Positions 48,725 to 58,336 of a DNA stretch of 59,654 bases are shown in pieces. The stretch is from Bacteroidales bacterium UBA1184. Its GTDB lineage: Bacteria > Bacteroidota > Bacteroidia > Bacteroidales > ML635J-15. The notes beneath the pieces were generated by a model that was not told where the DNA came from, made no database searches, and worked only from the letters and a program-made list of their open reading frames with translations. The position numbers and the translations under genes were made by a program. The stretch lies in assembly GCA_002310235.1 (NCBI GenBank), contig DBYO01000010.1, forward strand, positions 3,174-62,827, read 5' to 3'. Positions within the stretch are counted from its first letter, which is position 1; each line of letters begins with the position of its first letter.

Positions 48725-49621
48725 TTATTTCTTCAAAAATCCCGCAACGACATTATTTCGGAGAATCATTATTGCCTTTCCTTTCGATGGGCGAAAACTA
48801 ATTGCGTAGTATGCCCATAGCAGTACCGAACCGCAGTTTTTGGCAATTTCCCATATTGCCTTTGTGAATACTCTTGCCGAATTTTTCTTTTTATACCTAA
48901 TTCTTTCGCTTATTCCAATTCCAATTCCTATGTTTTTTATGTAATCGTATGTCGTTCTTGATGCAGGTATGAGATGTTCAACGGCAATGTTTCCGAAATA
49001 ATATATTTTTTGTTTGTCTGCTTTCAGGCGATAGAAGAAATCTTTTTCTTCACCACCTAGAAGCATGTTCCACTTTCTGCCAAGTTGCGTGTCGAATGTT
49101 CCGTATTTCTCAAATGCAAAACGTTTTACGCCCATGTTTGCTCCTACAGGGTACGACATCCCGTTGAACATTCCAGTTCCTTCGCCTTTGTCGGTGACTG
49201 CAAATAGGGGCATTGTCCAGCAAGATACCCACTTGGGCATTCCTGTCTCGAAAACAGGAACAACCTTACCTCCGAAAGCCAGGATGTCGTGATTTTTAAG
49301 GTTTTCGCTAAGTGAGCGCAGGTAATTTTTGCCTACAGATGTGTCGTCGTCGAGGAAAATTAGAAATTCACCTTTGCTTTCTTCTATACCTCTATTGCGA
49401 GCTTGCGACAGACCGTTCTGTTGTTCTGTTACAACCTTTATCCTTACATTTGGGTAATCGTGTCTGAACCTGTCTGCTTCGGCTAGTGTATTGTCGGTAC
49501 TGTTGTTGTTGACGAGTACAATTTCGTAGTCGTCGGCTGGATAGTCGTTGTTGGCAATGCGCGACAACGCATCGTACAGGTACTTGGCGCGATTGTATGT
49601 GCAGACAATTACTGAAATCAT
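48725..49621 (-). CDS. Family 2 glycosyltransferase
   Basis: A 298-residue GT-A enzyme: ISVIVCTYNRAKYLYDAL, IVLVNNNSTDNTL, GLSQARNRGIEESKGEFLIF (part) with LDDDTSVG as DxD metal site, and GGEEKDFFYRLK as catalytic base region. A hydrophobic C-terminal segment (VLLWAYYAISF) may anchor it. It follows yfhO by 6 bp on the minus strand and converges on the flavoprotein gene with a 10-bp gap and no terminator. Confidence 0.88.
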   Translation of the reverse strand: MISVIVCTYNRAKYLYDALSRIANNDYPADDYEIVLVNNNSTDNTLAEADRFRHDYPNVRIKVVTEQQNGLSQARNRGIEESKGEFLIFLDDDTSVGKNYLRSLSENLKNHDILAFGGKVVPVFETGMPKWVSCWTMPLFAVTDKGEGTGMFNGMSYPVGANMGVKRFAFEKYGTFDTQLGRKWNMLLGGEEKDFFYRLKADKQKIYYFGNIAVEHLIPASRTTYDYIKNIGIGIGISERIRYKKKNSARVFTKAIWEIAKNCGSVLLWAYYAISFRPSKGKAIMILRNNVVAGFLKK

Positions 49622-49627
49622 TTTCTT

Positions 49628-52117
49628 TTATGCTTTGACAGCAATTTTCTGTGCTTTTTCTTTCTTGTATTTTAGGTAAATGGCGCCTGCAACCAAGATT
49701 GCAAGTAAAACAGAGAATGCTATCGAAACAATGTCCCATACTTTTATCATCGGAGCTTCGTTGATGAATTCAATCTTGTGTTGACCGGCTGGAATTACCA
49801 TTGCACGGAGTATGTAGTCGGCACGGAAATATTCGGCTGGTTGTCCGTCGATGTAAGCCTTCCAGTCGGGATTGTAATAAACTTCCGAGAATATTGCTAA
49901 CTGTTCCTTGTTGGATGATGTGCTGTAAATCAGATAGTCGGGATTGTATGGCTTCTGATGCGTCATTTCGATGACAGCGGTTGTGTCGCGCGACAGATTT
50001 TTGCCTTCAACGTAGCTTGCAAACCTCTTGTCGATGATTGCGGTGTCGGCAGGATTGAATTCGTTGAGTGCAAGTATTTCAGCATTAGCATCGTCCACAA
50101 GTTGGCAAGTTTCTACAAACCAAGCATTTCCGAGTGCTGCAGGATTGCGTTGTACCATGCTCGAACCTTGCTGGTCGGGAACGATGAAATAGCGAGTATT
50201 CAGCATGTTGAGTACGTTCATATTCAGTTCACGCGTCATGTAGAAGTCGATGAGGTCCTGATAACGGCGCAGCTTTGCTCCGTGATATCCGCCAATAGAG
50301 TGGTGGAATGCCGATGTGCGTGAGTCGTTGAATGTGCTGGTAGTTAAATTCATTACTCTGAAATCCTGGTCACCGAAACGTTCTGCATATTGGTCTATTG
50401 CAACGTCGTCTTTTGTTGGGTTAAGTTGTGCTTCTTTTTTCGACATGTAGCTGTCGTCGTTGAGGTAACGACGGTCAACGCTCCATAGATCGAATACGAC
50501 AAGCAAAGCAATTATTGCGGTTGTTACAGCAAAAGCGACTTTTTGTTTCTTTTCCTTGTAACTTATTGCGAAGAAAAGTGTTACCGCAGAAAGCAGAATC
50601 AGTATTATCGAACGCCATGAATCGGCTGTAAATAAATTCTGTCTGTCCTGAATGAATATTTCTTGAATTCTTGGCCAGCCGTCGCCGTATTGCCCAGCCA
50701 TTTGTTCGTCAACAGCACCTGCAAACGAGAACGAACCCGACATTATCAAAACGATGAGGATTATACCACATGTTATTCCTGTAGATGCGTATAATGCTAT
50801 TTTTAGTTTTTTCTTGTCTATTTCGTTGCTGAATATGTTTTTCAAGGCAAGAATTGCCATCATCACCATTGCTACATTTGCTATCACAAGGCTCATCGAT
50901 GGGGTGCGGAACTTGTTGTATCCAGGTAGGTAATCGAATAGGAATCCGTTGACACCCATCAGATTCTTTCCCCACGACAATATTATTGCCATGATTGTGA
51001 TTCCGAGTAGCCACCAGCGTTCTGGACCTTTCACTACAAATAGTCCGAGAATGAATAGGAATACTATTATTGCACCAAAATACACAGGGCCTGATGTAAA
51101 TGGCTGGTCGCCCCAATAGAGAGGAGCATTCTTGATTTTGAAGTTTTTGTATGTCTCCGACGACTTGTCAACTGGTTCGTTAGAACCGCCTCCGAAACTT
51201 CCCGGCACAAGAAGGGTATAGGTTTCGCCAATTCCGTAGCTCCATGCAAAGGCGTAGTCTTTGTTTAGTCCTACTTTGTTTTTGTCCTGCGAATGTTCAA
51301 TGTCACCCGACAATGATTCTGGGGTTACTGTTATTTCGGAGCCGCCACGCATGGTGTATTTTGCATATTCCACATTCATCATAAGTAATCGGGCATTGCC
51401 ACCAACGGCGAAAATAGCGCCTATTACAAGTATGCATATTGCTTTTCCGAACTGCTTAAATGTTTTGTCTTTTAAGGCGTAAATCAGGTAAACTAATCCT
51501 AGTATTATAACCGACAGAAGCGTATAGTATGTGATTTGCAAGTGGTTGAACCCAATCTGGAAACCGAGGGCAAATGTGAATAGTATAGCGCCCCATATGT
51601 ATTTCTTTCTGAATGTCAGTATTATACCGCTAAGAATTGGTGCTACCATAGCCAATGCCCACGCCTTCGATAGATGCCCGGCTTCGATTATTATTATGTT
51701 GTAACTTCCAAGTCCAAATGCCAAAGCTCCGATGAGGCTTAACCACGGATTTACGCCTAAGGCCACAAGACATATATAAAAACCAATTAGGTATAGGAAT
51801 ATGATACCGATATTTTTTGACCAGCCGATCCAGTCTAGGTCCAATATATCCTTTGCTCTGAATATAGAATCCTGCGGTTTGTTTGTTATCTGATAGGTCG
51901 GCATTCCGCAGAACATTGCGCTGTTCCAGTGTGTATATATTCCAGTCTCCTTCAAAAAATCCTTTTGTTCTTTGACCATTCCGAGCCAGTTGCGGTCGTC
52001 ACCTTGGTTGAGCACTTTGTTGGTGGTGACTAACTTGTCAAAAAACAGAATGGAAATAAGGAAGAATATTATCACTATTCCTGCGTGTGTCAGAACGTTC
52101 TTTACTATTGGTTTCAT
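49628..52117 (-). CDS. YfhO family polytopic membrane protein
   Basis: A ~829-residue inner-membrane protein with about a dozen helices followed by a ~280-residue periplasmic domain and a last C-terminal helix. The N-terminus (NQGDDRNWLGMVKEQKDFL, HWNSAMFCGMPTYQI) is the Bacteroidota YfhO signature. YfhO proteins belong to the GT-C fold and in Firmicutes help glycosylate lipoteichoic acid. Pairing with a GT2 enzyme suggests transfer of a lipid-linked sugar outside the membrane. ATG at 52117 fits the promoter and the conserved start. Upstream in-frame starts lie beyond the -7 box. Confidence 0.88.
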   Translation of the reverse strand: MKPIVKNVLTHAGIVIIFFLISILFFDKLVTTNKVLNQGDDRNWLGMVKEQKDFLKETGIYTHWNSAMFCGMPTYQITNKPQDSIFRAKDILDLDWIGWSKNIGIIFLYLIGFYICLVALGVNPWLSLIGALAFGLGSYNIIIIEAGHLSKAWALAMVAPILSGIILTFRKKYIWGAILFTFALGFQIGFNHLQITYYTLLSVIILGLVYLIYALKDKTFKQFGKAICILVIGAIFAVGGNARLLMMNVEYAKYTMRGGSEITVTPESLSGDIEHSQDKNKVGLNKDYAFAWSYGIGETYTLLVPGSFGGGSNEPVDKSSETYKNFKIKNAPLYWGDQPFTSGPVYFGAIIVFLFILGLFVVKGPERWWLLGITIMAIILSWGKNLMGVNGFLFDYLPGYNKFRTPSMSLVIANVAMVMMAILALKNIFSNEIDKKKLKIALYASTGITCGIILIVLIMSGSFSFAGAVDEQMAGQYGDGWPRIQEIFIQDRQNLFTADSWRSIILILLSAVTLFFAISYKEKKQKVAFAVTTAIIALLVVFDLWSVDRRYLNDDSYMSKKEAQLNPTKDDVAIDQYAERFGDQDFRVMNLTTSTFNDSRTSAFHHSIGGYHGAKLRRYQDLIDFYMTRELNMNVLNMLNTRYFIVPDQQGSSMVQRNPAALGNAWFVETCQLVDDANAEILALNEFNPADTAIIDKRFASYVEGKNLSRDTTAVIEMTHQKPYNPDYLIYSTSSNKEQLAIFSEVYYNPDWKAYIDGQPAEYFRADYILRAMVIPAGQHKIEFINEAPMIKVWDIVSIAFSVLLAILVAGAIYLKYKKEKAQKIAVKA

Positions 52118-52145
52118 ATCAAATCTTGATGTTACAATTAAAATA

Positions 52146-52175
52146 CAAAGGTAATGCTTTTTTGCTATTGCACAA
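52146..52175 (-). promoter_or_regulatory. Promoter of yfhO-GT2 (TTG-N19-TACCTTTG)
   Basis: On the minus strand TTG (52175-52173) and TACCTTTG (52153-52146) are separated by 19 bases, an ideal spacing. It excludes starts upstream of 52146. Confidence 0.7.
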
Positions 52176-52201
52176 GTTGTGTTTCCAAGTCCTTTTTTTC
52201 T

Positions 52202-52209
52202 TACCTTTG
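52202..52209 (+). promoter_or_regulatory. -7 box (TACCTTTG) of the CCA-adding enzyme gene
   Basis: Same octamer as the divergent yfhO promoter, 20 bases before the TTG start at 52230. Confidence 0.6.
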
Positions 52210-52229
52210 CAGTCCCAAAATCGTAAGTC

Positions 52230-53651
52230 TTGGAAAACGGCAAGTACATAGAGTTTGTGTCCGACAAAATATTTGCGGAAGTGTCGAAAGTCGCAGAAAA
52301 CGAAAACGTTGACGTGTTCGTTATTGGCGGTTATGTGCGTGATCGTTTTTTGAAGCGGCCCAATAAAAACGACATTGACATTGTTGTCGATGGCGATGGC
52401 GTTGACTTTGCTCGCAAACTGGCAAAACATTTGAAGGTAAAGAAGGTTAGCCTTTTCAAGACATACGGCACAGCGATGTTTGTTTACAAGGATACCGAAC
52501 TTGAGTTTGTTGGTGCGCGTAAGGAATCGTACAATTTCGATAGCCGCAACCCGATTGTCGAACGCGGAAGCATCGAAGATGACCAGAAGCGTCGTGATTT
52601 TACCATAAATGCGCTGGCAATCAGCCTAAACAAACACAATTTTGGTGAACTTGTCGATCCGTTCAACGGTTTGGAAGACCTTTATTTCCGTACCATCAGG
52701 ACACCGCTCGAACCATCAATAACTTTTTCCGACGACCCGTTGCGTATGCTTCGCGCTATTCGCTTTGCTTCGCAGCTCGATTTCCAGATTCATCCCGAAT
52801 GCCTTGCAGCAATTCACGACAATCGTGATAGAATCAAGATAATAACCCAGGAGCGCATTCATACCGAGCTCAACAAGATTCTCGAAAGCAAAAAGCCGTC
52901 GATAGGGTTGAAGTTGTTATTCGACACAGGCTTGCTCGAAATCATTTTCCCAGAGTTGTACCAGCTTTCTGGCGTTACTGTTCAGGAAGGGTTAGGACAC
53001 AAGGATATTTTCTTGCATACAATTCAGGTAGTTGACAATGTCGCAGAAAAGAGCGATGACCTTTGGCTGCGCTGGGCTGCATTGTTGCACGATATTGGAA
53101 AACTTAAGACAAAGCGTTTCGTAGAAGGCACTGGCTGGACTTTTTATTCGCACAATACCGTGGGAGCAAACATGGTGCCGAAGATTTTTACGCGTATGCA
53201 CTTGCCGCTCAACGAAAAGATGAAATTCGTTCAGAAAATGGTCGATTTGCACATGCGTCCCATTGCTTTGGTTGAGGACATTGTCACCGATTCGGCAATA
53301 CGTCGTCTTATTGTTGATGCTGGCGATGATATTGATGCACTTATGACGCTCTGCGAGTCGGATATTACTTCACGTAACGAGAAAAAGGTGGCTCAGTTCC
53401 TTGAAAATTTCAAAATTGTGCGCCAGAAGATTGTTGAGGTAGAGGAAAGGGATTCGCTGCGCAATTTCCAGCCGCCTATTTCGGGCGAGGAAATTATGGA
53501 ATATTTTGGCATAGAGCCGTCAAAGTTAGTCGGAGAAATCAAAAATGCTGTGCGTGAGGCTATTCTTGATGGAATCATCCCCAACGATTACGAAAAAGCT
53601 CATGAGTTCATGGTGCAGAAGGGAAAAGAGTTGGGATTGGGAAAGATATAG
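52230..53651 (+). CDS. cca: CCA-adding tRNA nucleotidyltransferase with HD domain
   Basis: A 473-residue enzyme that builds or repairs the 3'-CCA end of tRNAs. The class II nucleotidyltransferase core has VIGGYVRDRFL, KNDIDIVVDG (catalytic DxD) and RRDFTINALAISL, followed by DPLRMLRAIRFASQL and ERIHTELNKIL. An HD domain (~residues 255-370) carries GHKDIFLHTIQVV and LLHDIGK. The start appears to be TTG at 52230, giving a leader of about 14 nt. No in-frame ATG precedes the conserved core. A GTG at 52257 is an alternative. Confidence 0.93.
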   Translation: MENGKYIEFVSDKIFAEVSKVAENENVDVFVIGGYVRDRFLKRPNKNDIDIVVDGDGVDFARKLAKHLKVKKVSLFKTYGTAMFVYKDTELEFVGARKESYNFDSRNPIVERGSIEDDQKRRDFTINALAISLNKHNFGELVDPFNGLEDLYFRTIRTPLEPSITFSDDPLRMLRAIRFASQLDFQIHPECLAAIHDNRDRIKIITQERIHTELNKILESKKPSIGLKLLFDTGLLEIIFPELYQLSGVTVQEGLGHKDIFLHTIQVVDNVAEKSDDLWLRWAALLHDIGKLKTKRFVEGTGWTFYSHNTVGANMVPKIFTRMHLPLNEKMKFVQKMVDLHMRPIALVEDIVTDSAIRRLIVDAGDDIDALMTLCESDITSRNEKKVAQFLENFKIVRQKIVEVEERDSLRNFQPPISGEEIMEYFGIEPSKLVGEIKNAVREAILDGIIPNDYEKAHEFMVQKGKELGLGKI

Positions 53652-53693
53652 CTTCGCTGATTTAAAAATTTAAGGATTTAATGATTCAAAATA

Positions 53694-53719
53694 AAAAAGG
53701 CATCTTGCGATGCCTTTTT
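53694..53719. terminator. Bidirectional terminator between cca and ilvE
   Basis: AAAAAGGCATC and GATGCCTTTTT form a perfect 11-bp stem with a 4-base loop (TTGC) and T-runs on both strands. Confidence 0.92.
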
Positions 53720-53722
53720 CAA

Positions 53723-54748
53723 TTAAATGTTTTCAAGTATTGTAATCCAACCGAACGGGTCTGGAATATCGCCGTACTGGATGCCAACGAGTGTTTCGTA
53801 CATCTTGGTTGACCACTTTCCAGGCTTGCCGTCGGGGCAATATACGTAGTGCTTGTTTTCATCGATATCGACGATTTCGCCGATAGGAGAAATAACAGCT
53901 GCTGTTCCGCATGCGCCAGCTTCTTCGAAAGTAGGAAGTTCGGCAACGTCAACTGGACGTCTTTCAACCTTCAGACCAATGTATTTAGCAACCTCTTCGA
54001 GGCTCTTGTTGGTAATTGACGGAAGGATTGATGTTGACTTAGGTGTAATGTAGGTATTGTCCTTGATTGCGAAGAAGTTAGCTGCACCGATTTCATCGAT
54101 GTACTTCTTTTCGCGGCAATCCAAGTACATTGGAGAGCCATAACCTGCTTCGTGTGCCTTTTCGAGACCACGGAAGCTAGCAGCGTAGTTTCCACCAACC
54201 TTCATTGTTCCTGTTCCAAGTGGAGCAGCGCGGTCCGAATCCCTGATGATAGCGATCTTTACAGGGTTGAAACCTTCCTTGAAGTAAGGACCAACTGGAG
54301 TTACAAAGATGAGGAATGTGTATTCGTCGGCTGGATGAACACCTACCTTTGCGCCCGAACCGTAGAGCAACGGACGGATATACAACGAAGCACCAGTTCC
54401 GTATGGAGGGATGAAGTCTGCATTGAGTTCAACGACTTTCTTTACCATGTCGAAGAACAGCTTGTCGTCAACCTGAGCCATGTATATGCCGGCTGCCGAG
54501 TTCTTCAGTCGCTTGCAGTTTTCTTCCCAGCGGAACAAACGTACCTTGCCGTCCTTGCCGCGGTAAGCCTTCATTCCTTCGAAAGCTTCCTGTCCGTAGT
54601 GCAATGCGGTAGATGCGATGTGGATGTTGATGTATTCCGAATCACTAACTTCGATTTCTCCCCATTTGCCGTTTTTCCAAACGCAACGTACATTGTAGTT
54701 CGTTTTTACATATCCGAACGGGAGTTTTGACCATTCTAAATTCTGCAT
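53723..54748 (-). CDS. ilvE: Branched-chain amino-acid aminotransferase
   Basis: A PLP class IV transaminase for the last step of Leu, Ile and Val synthesis or first step of their breakdown. 341 residues: ALHYGQEAFEGMKAYRG, RPLLYGSGAKVGVHP (R for PLP phosphate), PLGTGTMKVGGNYAAS with the PLP Lys in MKVGGNYA, and EIGAANFFAI. This is the longer BCAT type. It lies 18 bp downstream of the alkaline phosphatase gene on the same strand, perhaps co-transcribed although functionally unrelated. Confidence 0.96.
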   Translation of the reverse strand: MQNLEWSKLPFGYVKTNYNVRCVWKNGKWGEIEVSDSEYINIHIASTALHYGQEAFEGMKAYRGKDGKVRLFRWEENCKRLKNSAAGIYMAQVDDKLFFDMVKKVVELNADFIPPYGTGASLYIRPLLYGSGAKVGVHPADEYTFLIFVTPVGPYFKEGFNPVKIAIIRDSDRAAPLGTGTMKVGGNYAASFRGLEKAHEAGYGSPMYLDCREKKYIDEIGAANFFAIKDNTYITPKSTSILPSITNKSLEEVAKYIGLKVERRPVDVAELPTFEEAGACGTAAVISPIGEIVDIDENKHYVYCPDGKPGKWSTKMYETLVGIQYGDIPDPFGWITILENI

Positions 54749-54766
54749 ATTGTTATTATTTAAATG

Positions 54767-56146
54767 TTATTTTTCTAAAAATGACTTTATTACGCCAAAA
54801 ATCTCGGTGTTGTCGAGAATTGGAGTTGTGGTTCCGACTCCATATACTGGAACTTTGGCACAAGTGTGCGCTGTCGTTGAGAATCCGACCGAGGCCCTGC
54901 GGTTCATAATCTGGCAGTAGGTGTAGGCCATCGGGTTGATGCCGTTATATTTCGATTTTGCGTCATCTTTTGCACGGTTCGACTTTGCGTTTATGGCTGC
55001 GTATGCTTCGTTGAGCATTTCTTCTTCGTCCGAGGAAAATTCCATGTCGATTCCCATGAAGTATCTCGAAGCCAAATCGTTATAGTCTTTCATCGAGACA
55101 TTTTCCTCGTTTTTCGTCTGCTTCTTTAATATTGTAGCGAACTTCGACATCGACATTTTCTGCTTGCTAAGTACGCCGTAATCAGATTCGTAACCGTTGT
55201 CGGCAATACCTAGCGACACACCGCCTGTTTCGTGGTCGGCGGTAATGATTATCATAGTTTCGTCTTTGTGCTGCAGGTAGAAATTGTAAGCCACCTCTAT
55301 GGCATTGTCGAAATCCTCCATTTCACCAATGATAGTGCCGGCATCGTTGTCGTGAGCGGCATAGTCGATTTTTCCGCCTTCCACCATCATAAAGAAACCT
55401 TTGGGAGAATCGAGGTGTATTATTGCTGTCTCAACTATTTCGGCTAGCGAGTTGCCTGGTGTTCCTTCGCGGTCGATTGCGTAAGGCATGCTAGCGTCGC
55501 GATCCAATGTTTCGTTGGTGAATATAACTTTCGTATCGTGGTTTTTCAGCGAGGCAATTCCCTTGAGCGATGTGAAAGTCAAATAACCGGATTCTTGGTA
55601 TATTGTCATCAAATCCTTTTCATCCTTTTTGTTGCCAGTCTGCTTTAGCAGTCCGCCGCCACCGAAAAAGTCAAAGTTGCTTTCTGGAAGTTGAAGACCT
55701 ATCTGGTAGTAGTTTTTGCGTGTAGGTTGGTTGGCATAGAATGCGGCTGGTGTAGCATGGTTCATGGGGGCAGTGCTTATTATGCCGACCTTCATGCCTT
55801 TTTCCTTAGCGACTTTAGCTATGGATTTTGGCTGGTCGCCATCTTCTAAATATGATATTTCCCCCACGTTGAACTTTTGTCCGCATGCAATAGCCGAACC
55901 GGCAGCACCAGAATCGGTTATACGGCGGTTTTTGCAAACGGTGCTGCACATCGAAAGCAGTGGAAGCTTGTTAATTGTTGATTGCGTGAATCCGCTTTTG
56001 CCTTCCTTTTCGGCTAGATACGCTTCGTACAAGTCAACATCGGTCTGCCCCATACCATCACCGATGAACAAAAAGACATATTTCTGTGCGTTGGCAAACG
56101 TAATGGTTGCCAGCAATATTATGACAATAATAAAACACTTTTTCAT
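54767..56146 (-). CDS. Secreted alkaline phosphatase
   Basis: A ~459-residue periplasmic metalloenzyme that releases phosphate from organic esters. Signal peptide MKKCFIIVIILLATITFANA. FLFIGDGMG supplies a zinc-ligand Asp, ITDSGAAGSAIACG holds the nucleophilic Ser, MVEGGKIDYAAHDND and TADHETGG give further metal ligands, and HTCAKVPVYGVG the last His. PhoA/PhoD-unlike, of the classic PF00245 type. No Pho-box was recognised upstream. ATG at 56146 is chosen for the signal peptide. Confidence 0.93.
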   Translation of the reverse strand: MKKCFIIVIILLATITFANAQKYVFLFIGDGMGQTDVDLYEAYLAEKEGKSGFTQSTINKLPLLSMCSTVCKNRRITDSGAAGSAIACGQKFNVGEISYLEDGDQPKSIAKVAKEKGMKVGIISTAPMNHATPAAFYANQPTRKNYYQIGLQLPESNFDFFGGGGLLKQTGNKKDEKDLMTIYQESGYLTFTSLKGIASLKNHDTKVIFTNETLDRDASMPYAIDREGTPGNSLAEIVETAIIHLDSPKGFFMMVEGGKIDYAAHDNDAGTIIGEMEDFDNAIEVAYNFYLQHKDETMIIITADHETGGVSLGIADNGYESDYGVLSKQKMSMSKFATILKKQTKNEENVSMKDYNDLASRYFMGIDMEFSSDEEEMLNEAYAAINAKSNRAKDDAKSKYNGINPMAYTYCQIMNRRASVGFSTTAHTCAKVPVYGVGTTTPILDNTEIFGVIKSFLEK

Positions 56147-56224
56147 CGTACATTTATTTGTGTGCAAATATGAAAAAAATAATTGGCATTAACTAGAGTT
56201 TTTATGAATAGATACTAACAAATG

Positions 56225-56420
56225 GTTTCAACGGCTAAAGCCGTTTCTATGCTGCGCTGTTTAACTACGTTGAGGGCTTCGCCGTTCTATGGCTACGGCG
56301 TTTCTGGGGCTAAAGCCCGTTTCTGGGTTTGGCTTACGCCGAGCTAAAGGTTAACTTCGTTGAGGGCTTCGCCGTTCATGTGCTGCGCACGTTTCAGGTT
56401 TCACGTTTCTGGTTTCTTGT
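56225..56420. repeat. Mini-hairpin repeat array in reverse orientation
   Basis: GGCTAAAGCCGTTTC, GGCTTCGCCGTT (twice), GGCTACGGCGTTTC, GGGCTAAAGCCCGTTTC and GGCTTACGCC follow each other. They are reverse complements of the units seen elsewhere. GTTGAGGGCTTCGCCGTT is duplicated at about 56269 and 56352. This fills most of the 337-base gap between the divergent phosphatase and S9 peptidase genes. Confidence 0.7.
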
Positions 56421-56441
56421 TTCACGTTCAACGTTCAATGA

Positions 56442-56473
56442 TTTGAAATCGTAACCATTTTGCGTTATCTTTG
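56442..56473 (+). promoter_or_regulatory. Promoter of the S9 peptidase gene (TTTG-N20-TATCTTTG)
   Basis: TTTG near 56442-56445 and TATCTTTG at 56466-56473 are about 20 bases apart. The first ATG follows only 10 bases after the -7 box. Confidence 0.65.
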
Positions 56474-56483
56474 CACAAAAATT

Positions 56484-58328
56484 ATGACAATGGAAAACAA
56501 TAAGGTTCGCACAATACCAATAGAGGATTTTTTCCGCAATTCGGAAAAGTCGTCGTTTGACATTTCGCCCGATGGCAGGCACATTTCGTTTATGGCTCCA
56601 TACAAGTCGAGAATGAACATTTTTGTAAGTGGCATCGACCTATGTGAACCCAAACAGATTACATTCGAGGAGGAGCGTGATATTGCTGGTTACATGTGGG
56701 CCAACAACAATAGAATCCTTTTTATGAAGGACGATAGCGGCGACGAGAATTTCCAGCTTTATGGCGTTGATGCCGATGGTACCGACATGCGCCCATATAC
56801 CAAGATGAAAGGAGTGCGCACCCATATTCTTGACGACCTCGAAGAAATTGACGATGAAATTCTTATCGAAACCAACCAGCGTAATCCTGAAATTTTCGAT
56901 CCATATAGGCTCAATCTTAAAACAGGTGAAATGACGATGCTTGCCGAAAATCCGGGTAATATCCAAGCCTGGATGACCGATCACGACGGAAAGTTGCGTA
57001 TTGCCTATTCTATTGTAGATGGTGTCAATCAGGAGATGCTATACCGAGATACCGAAAACGAGGAATTCCGTCCGGTAATTCGCACATCGTTCAAGGAAGA
57101 TGTTTCGGCAATTGTTTTCACCGCCGATAACAAGAATGTTTACGCCATTACAAACCTTGGGCGCGACAAGTCGGCACTTGTGCTGATGAATCCCGCTACT
57201 GCCGAGGAATTGGAGGAAATATTCACCAACGACCGCTACGACATTTCGGGTGTAGGTTGGTCGAATCTTCACAAAAAACTTACTGCAGTTTCGTATGCTG
57301 GGCACAAGGATACAGTCCGTCATTTCTTTGATGCTGAGGCTGAGCGCATAAACCAAAGGCTATCTGCAGCATTCCCGAACCACAAGTTTGGTACAGCAGC
57401 CACCAACAAGGCCGAGGACATGCGCATTATTTATGTCGGCAACGACCGCACACGCGGCGCATACTACCTTTACGATGTAAAAGCCGACAAGCTTAGCAAG
57501 ATCGCAGATTTGTCGCCTTGGCTGAAGGAGGAGGAACTATCTCCGATGCTGCCTGTGGTTTACACTTCGCGCGACGGCTTGCAGATTGAGGCTTATCTTA
57601 CTTTGCCAAATGGTTATTCGCTAGAAACGGCTAAGCATTTGCCCTCTGTTGTTATCCCACACGGCGGTCCATGGGCGCGCGACTATTGGTGCTACGATTC
57701 GGAGGTGCAGTTCCTTGCAAATAGGGGATATGCTGTATTTCAGATGAATTTCCGCGGCTCCACAGGGTTTGGTCGCAAGTTCAAGGAATTGTCATACAAG
57801 CAGTGGGGACAGACCATGCAGGACGACATTACCGATGGCGTTTTGTGGCTGATTGACAACGGGTATGCCGACCCGAAGCGAATTGCAATTTATGGCGGAA
57901 GCTATGGCGGTTATGCGACCTTGCAGGCATTGGTGAAAACGCCAGAATTATTTGCCTGTGGTGTCGATTATGTTGGAGTATCAAATCTTTTCACTTTCCT
58001 TAATACAATTCCTCCATATTGGAAACCGATGTTGGAGATGATGTACGAGCAAGTTGGCAATCCCGAAAGCGACAAGGAGATGCTTGCGGCAAACTCACCA
58101 GCGTTGAATGCCGAAAAGATTGTCCGCCCGCTATTCATTGCGCAGGGAGCCAACGATCCGCGTGTCAACAAGGCCGAATCCGACCAGATGGTCGAGGCTT
58201 TACGCAAGCGTGGCGTGGAAGTCGATTATATGGTTAAGGACAACGAAGGCCATGGTTTCCACAACGAGGAAAACCGCTTCGAATTTTATCACGCGATGGA
58301 GAGATTCTTGAAAAAATATATTGGATAG
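56484..58328 (+). CDS. Prolyl oligopeptidase family (S9) peptidase
   Basis: A ~614-residue serine peptidase without a signal peptide, so probably cytoplasmic. The first ~370 residues are a beta-propeller (FDISPDGRHISFMAPYKSRM in part, YMWANNNRILFMKDDSGDEN in part). The alpha/beta-hydrolase domain has VVIPHGGPWARDYW, FRGSTGFGRKF, the nucleophile in GGSYGGYATL, Asp in GANDPRVNKAES and His in NEGHGFHNEENR. It most resembles the S9C acylaminoacyl-peptidase type. Start at 56484 or 56490 (ATGACAATG). The leader is only a few bases. Converges on the WYL gene with an 8-bp gap. Confidence 0.93.
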   Translation: MTMENNKVRTIPIEDFFRNSEKSSFDISPDGRHISFMAPYKSRMNIFVSGIDLCEPKQITFEEERDIAGYMWANNNRILFMKDDSGDENFQLYGVDADGTDMRPYTKMKGVRTHILDDLEEIDDEILIETNQRNPEIFDPYRLNLKTGEMTMLAENPGNIQAWMTDHDGKLRIAYSIVDGVNQEMLYRDTENEEFRPVIRTSFKEDVSAIVFTADNKNVYAITNLGRDKSALVLMNPATAEELEEIFTNDRYDISGVGWSNLHKKLTAVSYAGHKDTVRHFFDAEAERINQRLSAAFPNHKFGTAATNKAEDMRIIYVGNDRTRGAYYLYDVKADKLSKIADLSPWLKEEELSPMLPVVYTSRDGLQIEAYLTLPNGYSLETAKHLPSVVIPHGGPWARDYWCYDSEVQFLANRGYAVFQMNFRGSTGFGRKFKELSYKQWGQTMQDDITDGVLWLIDNGYADPKRIAIYGGSYGGYATLQALVKTPELFACGVDYVGVSNLFTFLNTIPPYWKPMLEMMYEQVGNPESDKEMLAANSPALNAEKIVRPLFIAQGANDPRVNKAESDQMVEALRKRGVEVDYMVKDNEGHGFHNEENRFEFYHAMERFLKKYIG

Positions 58329-58336
58329 AAGGGCGT

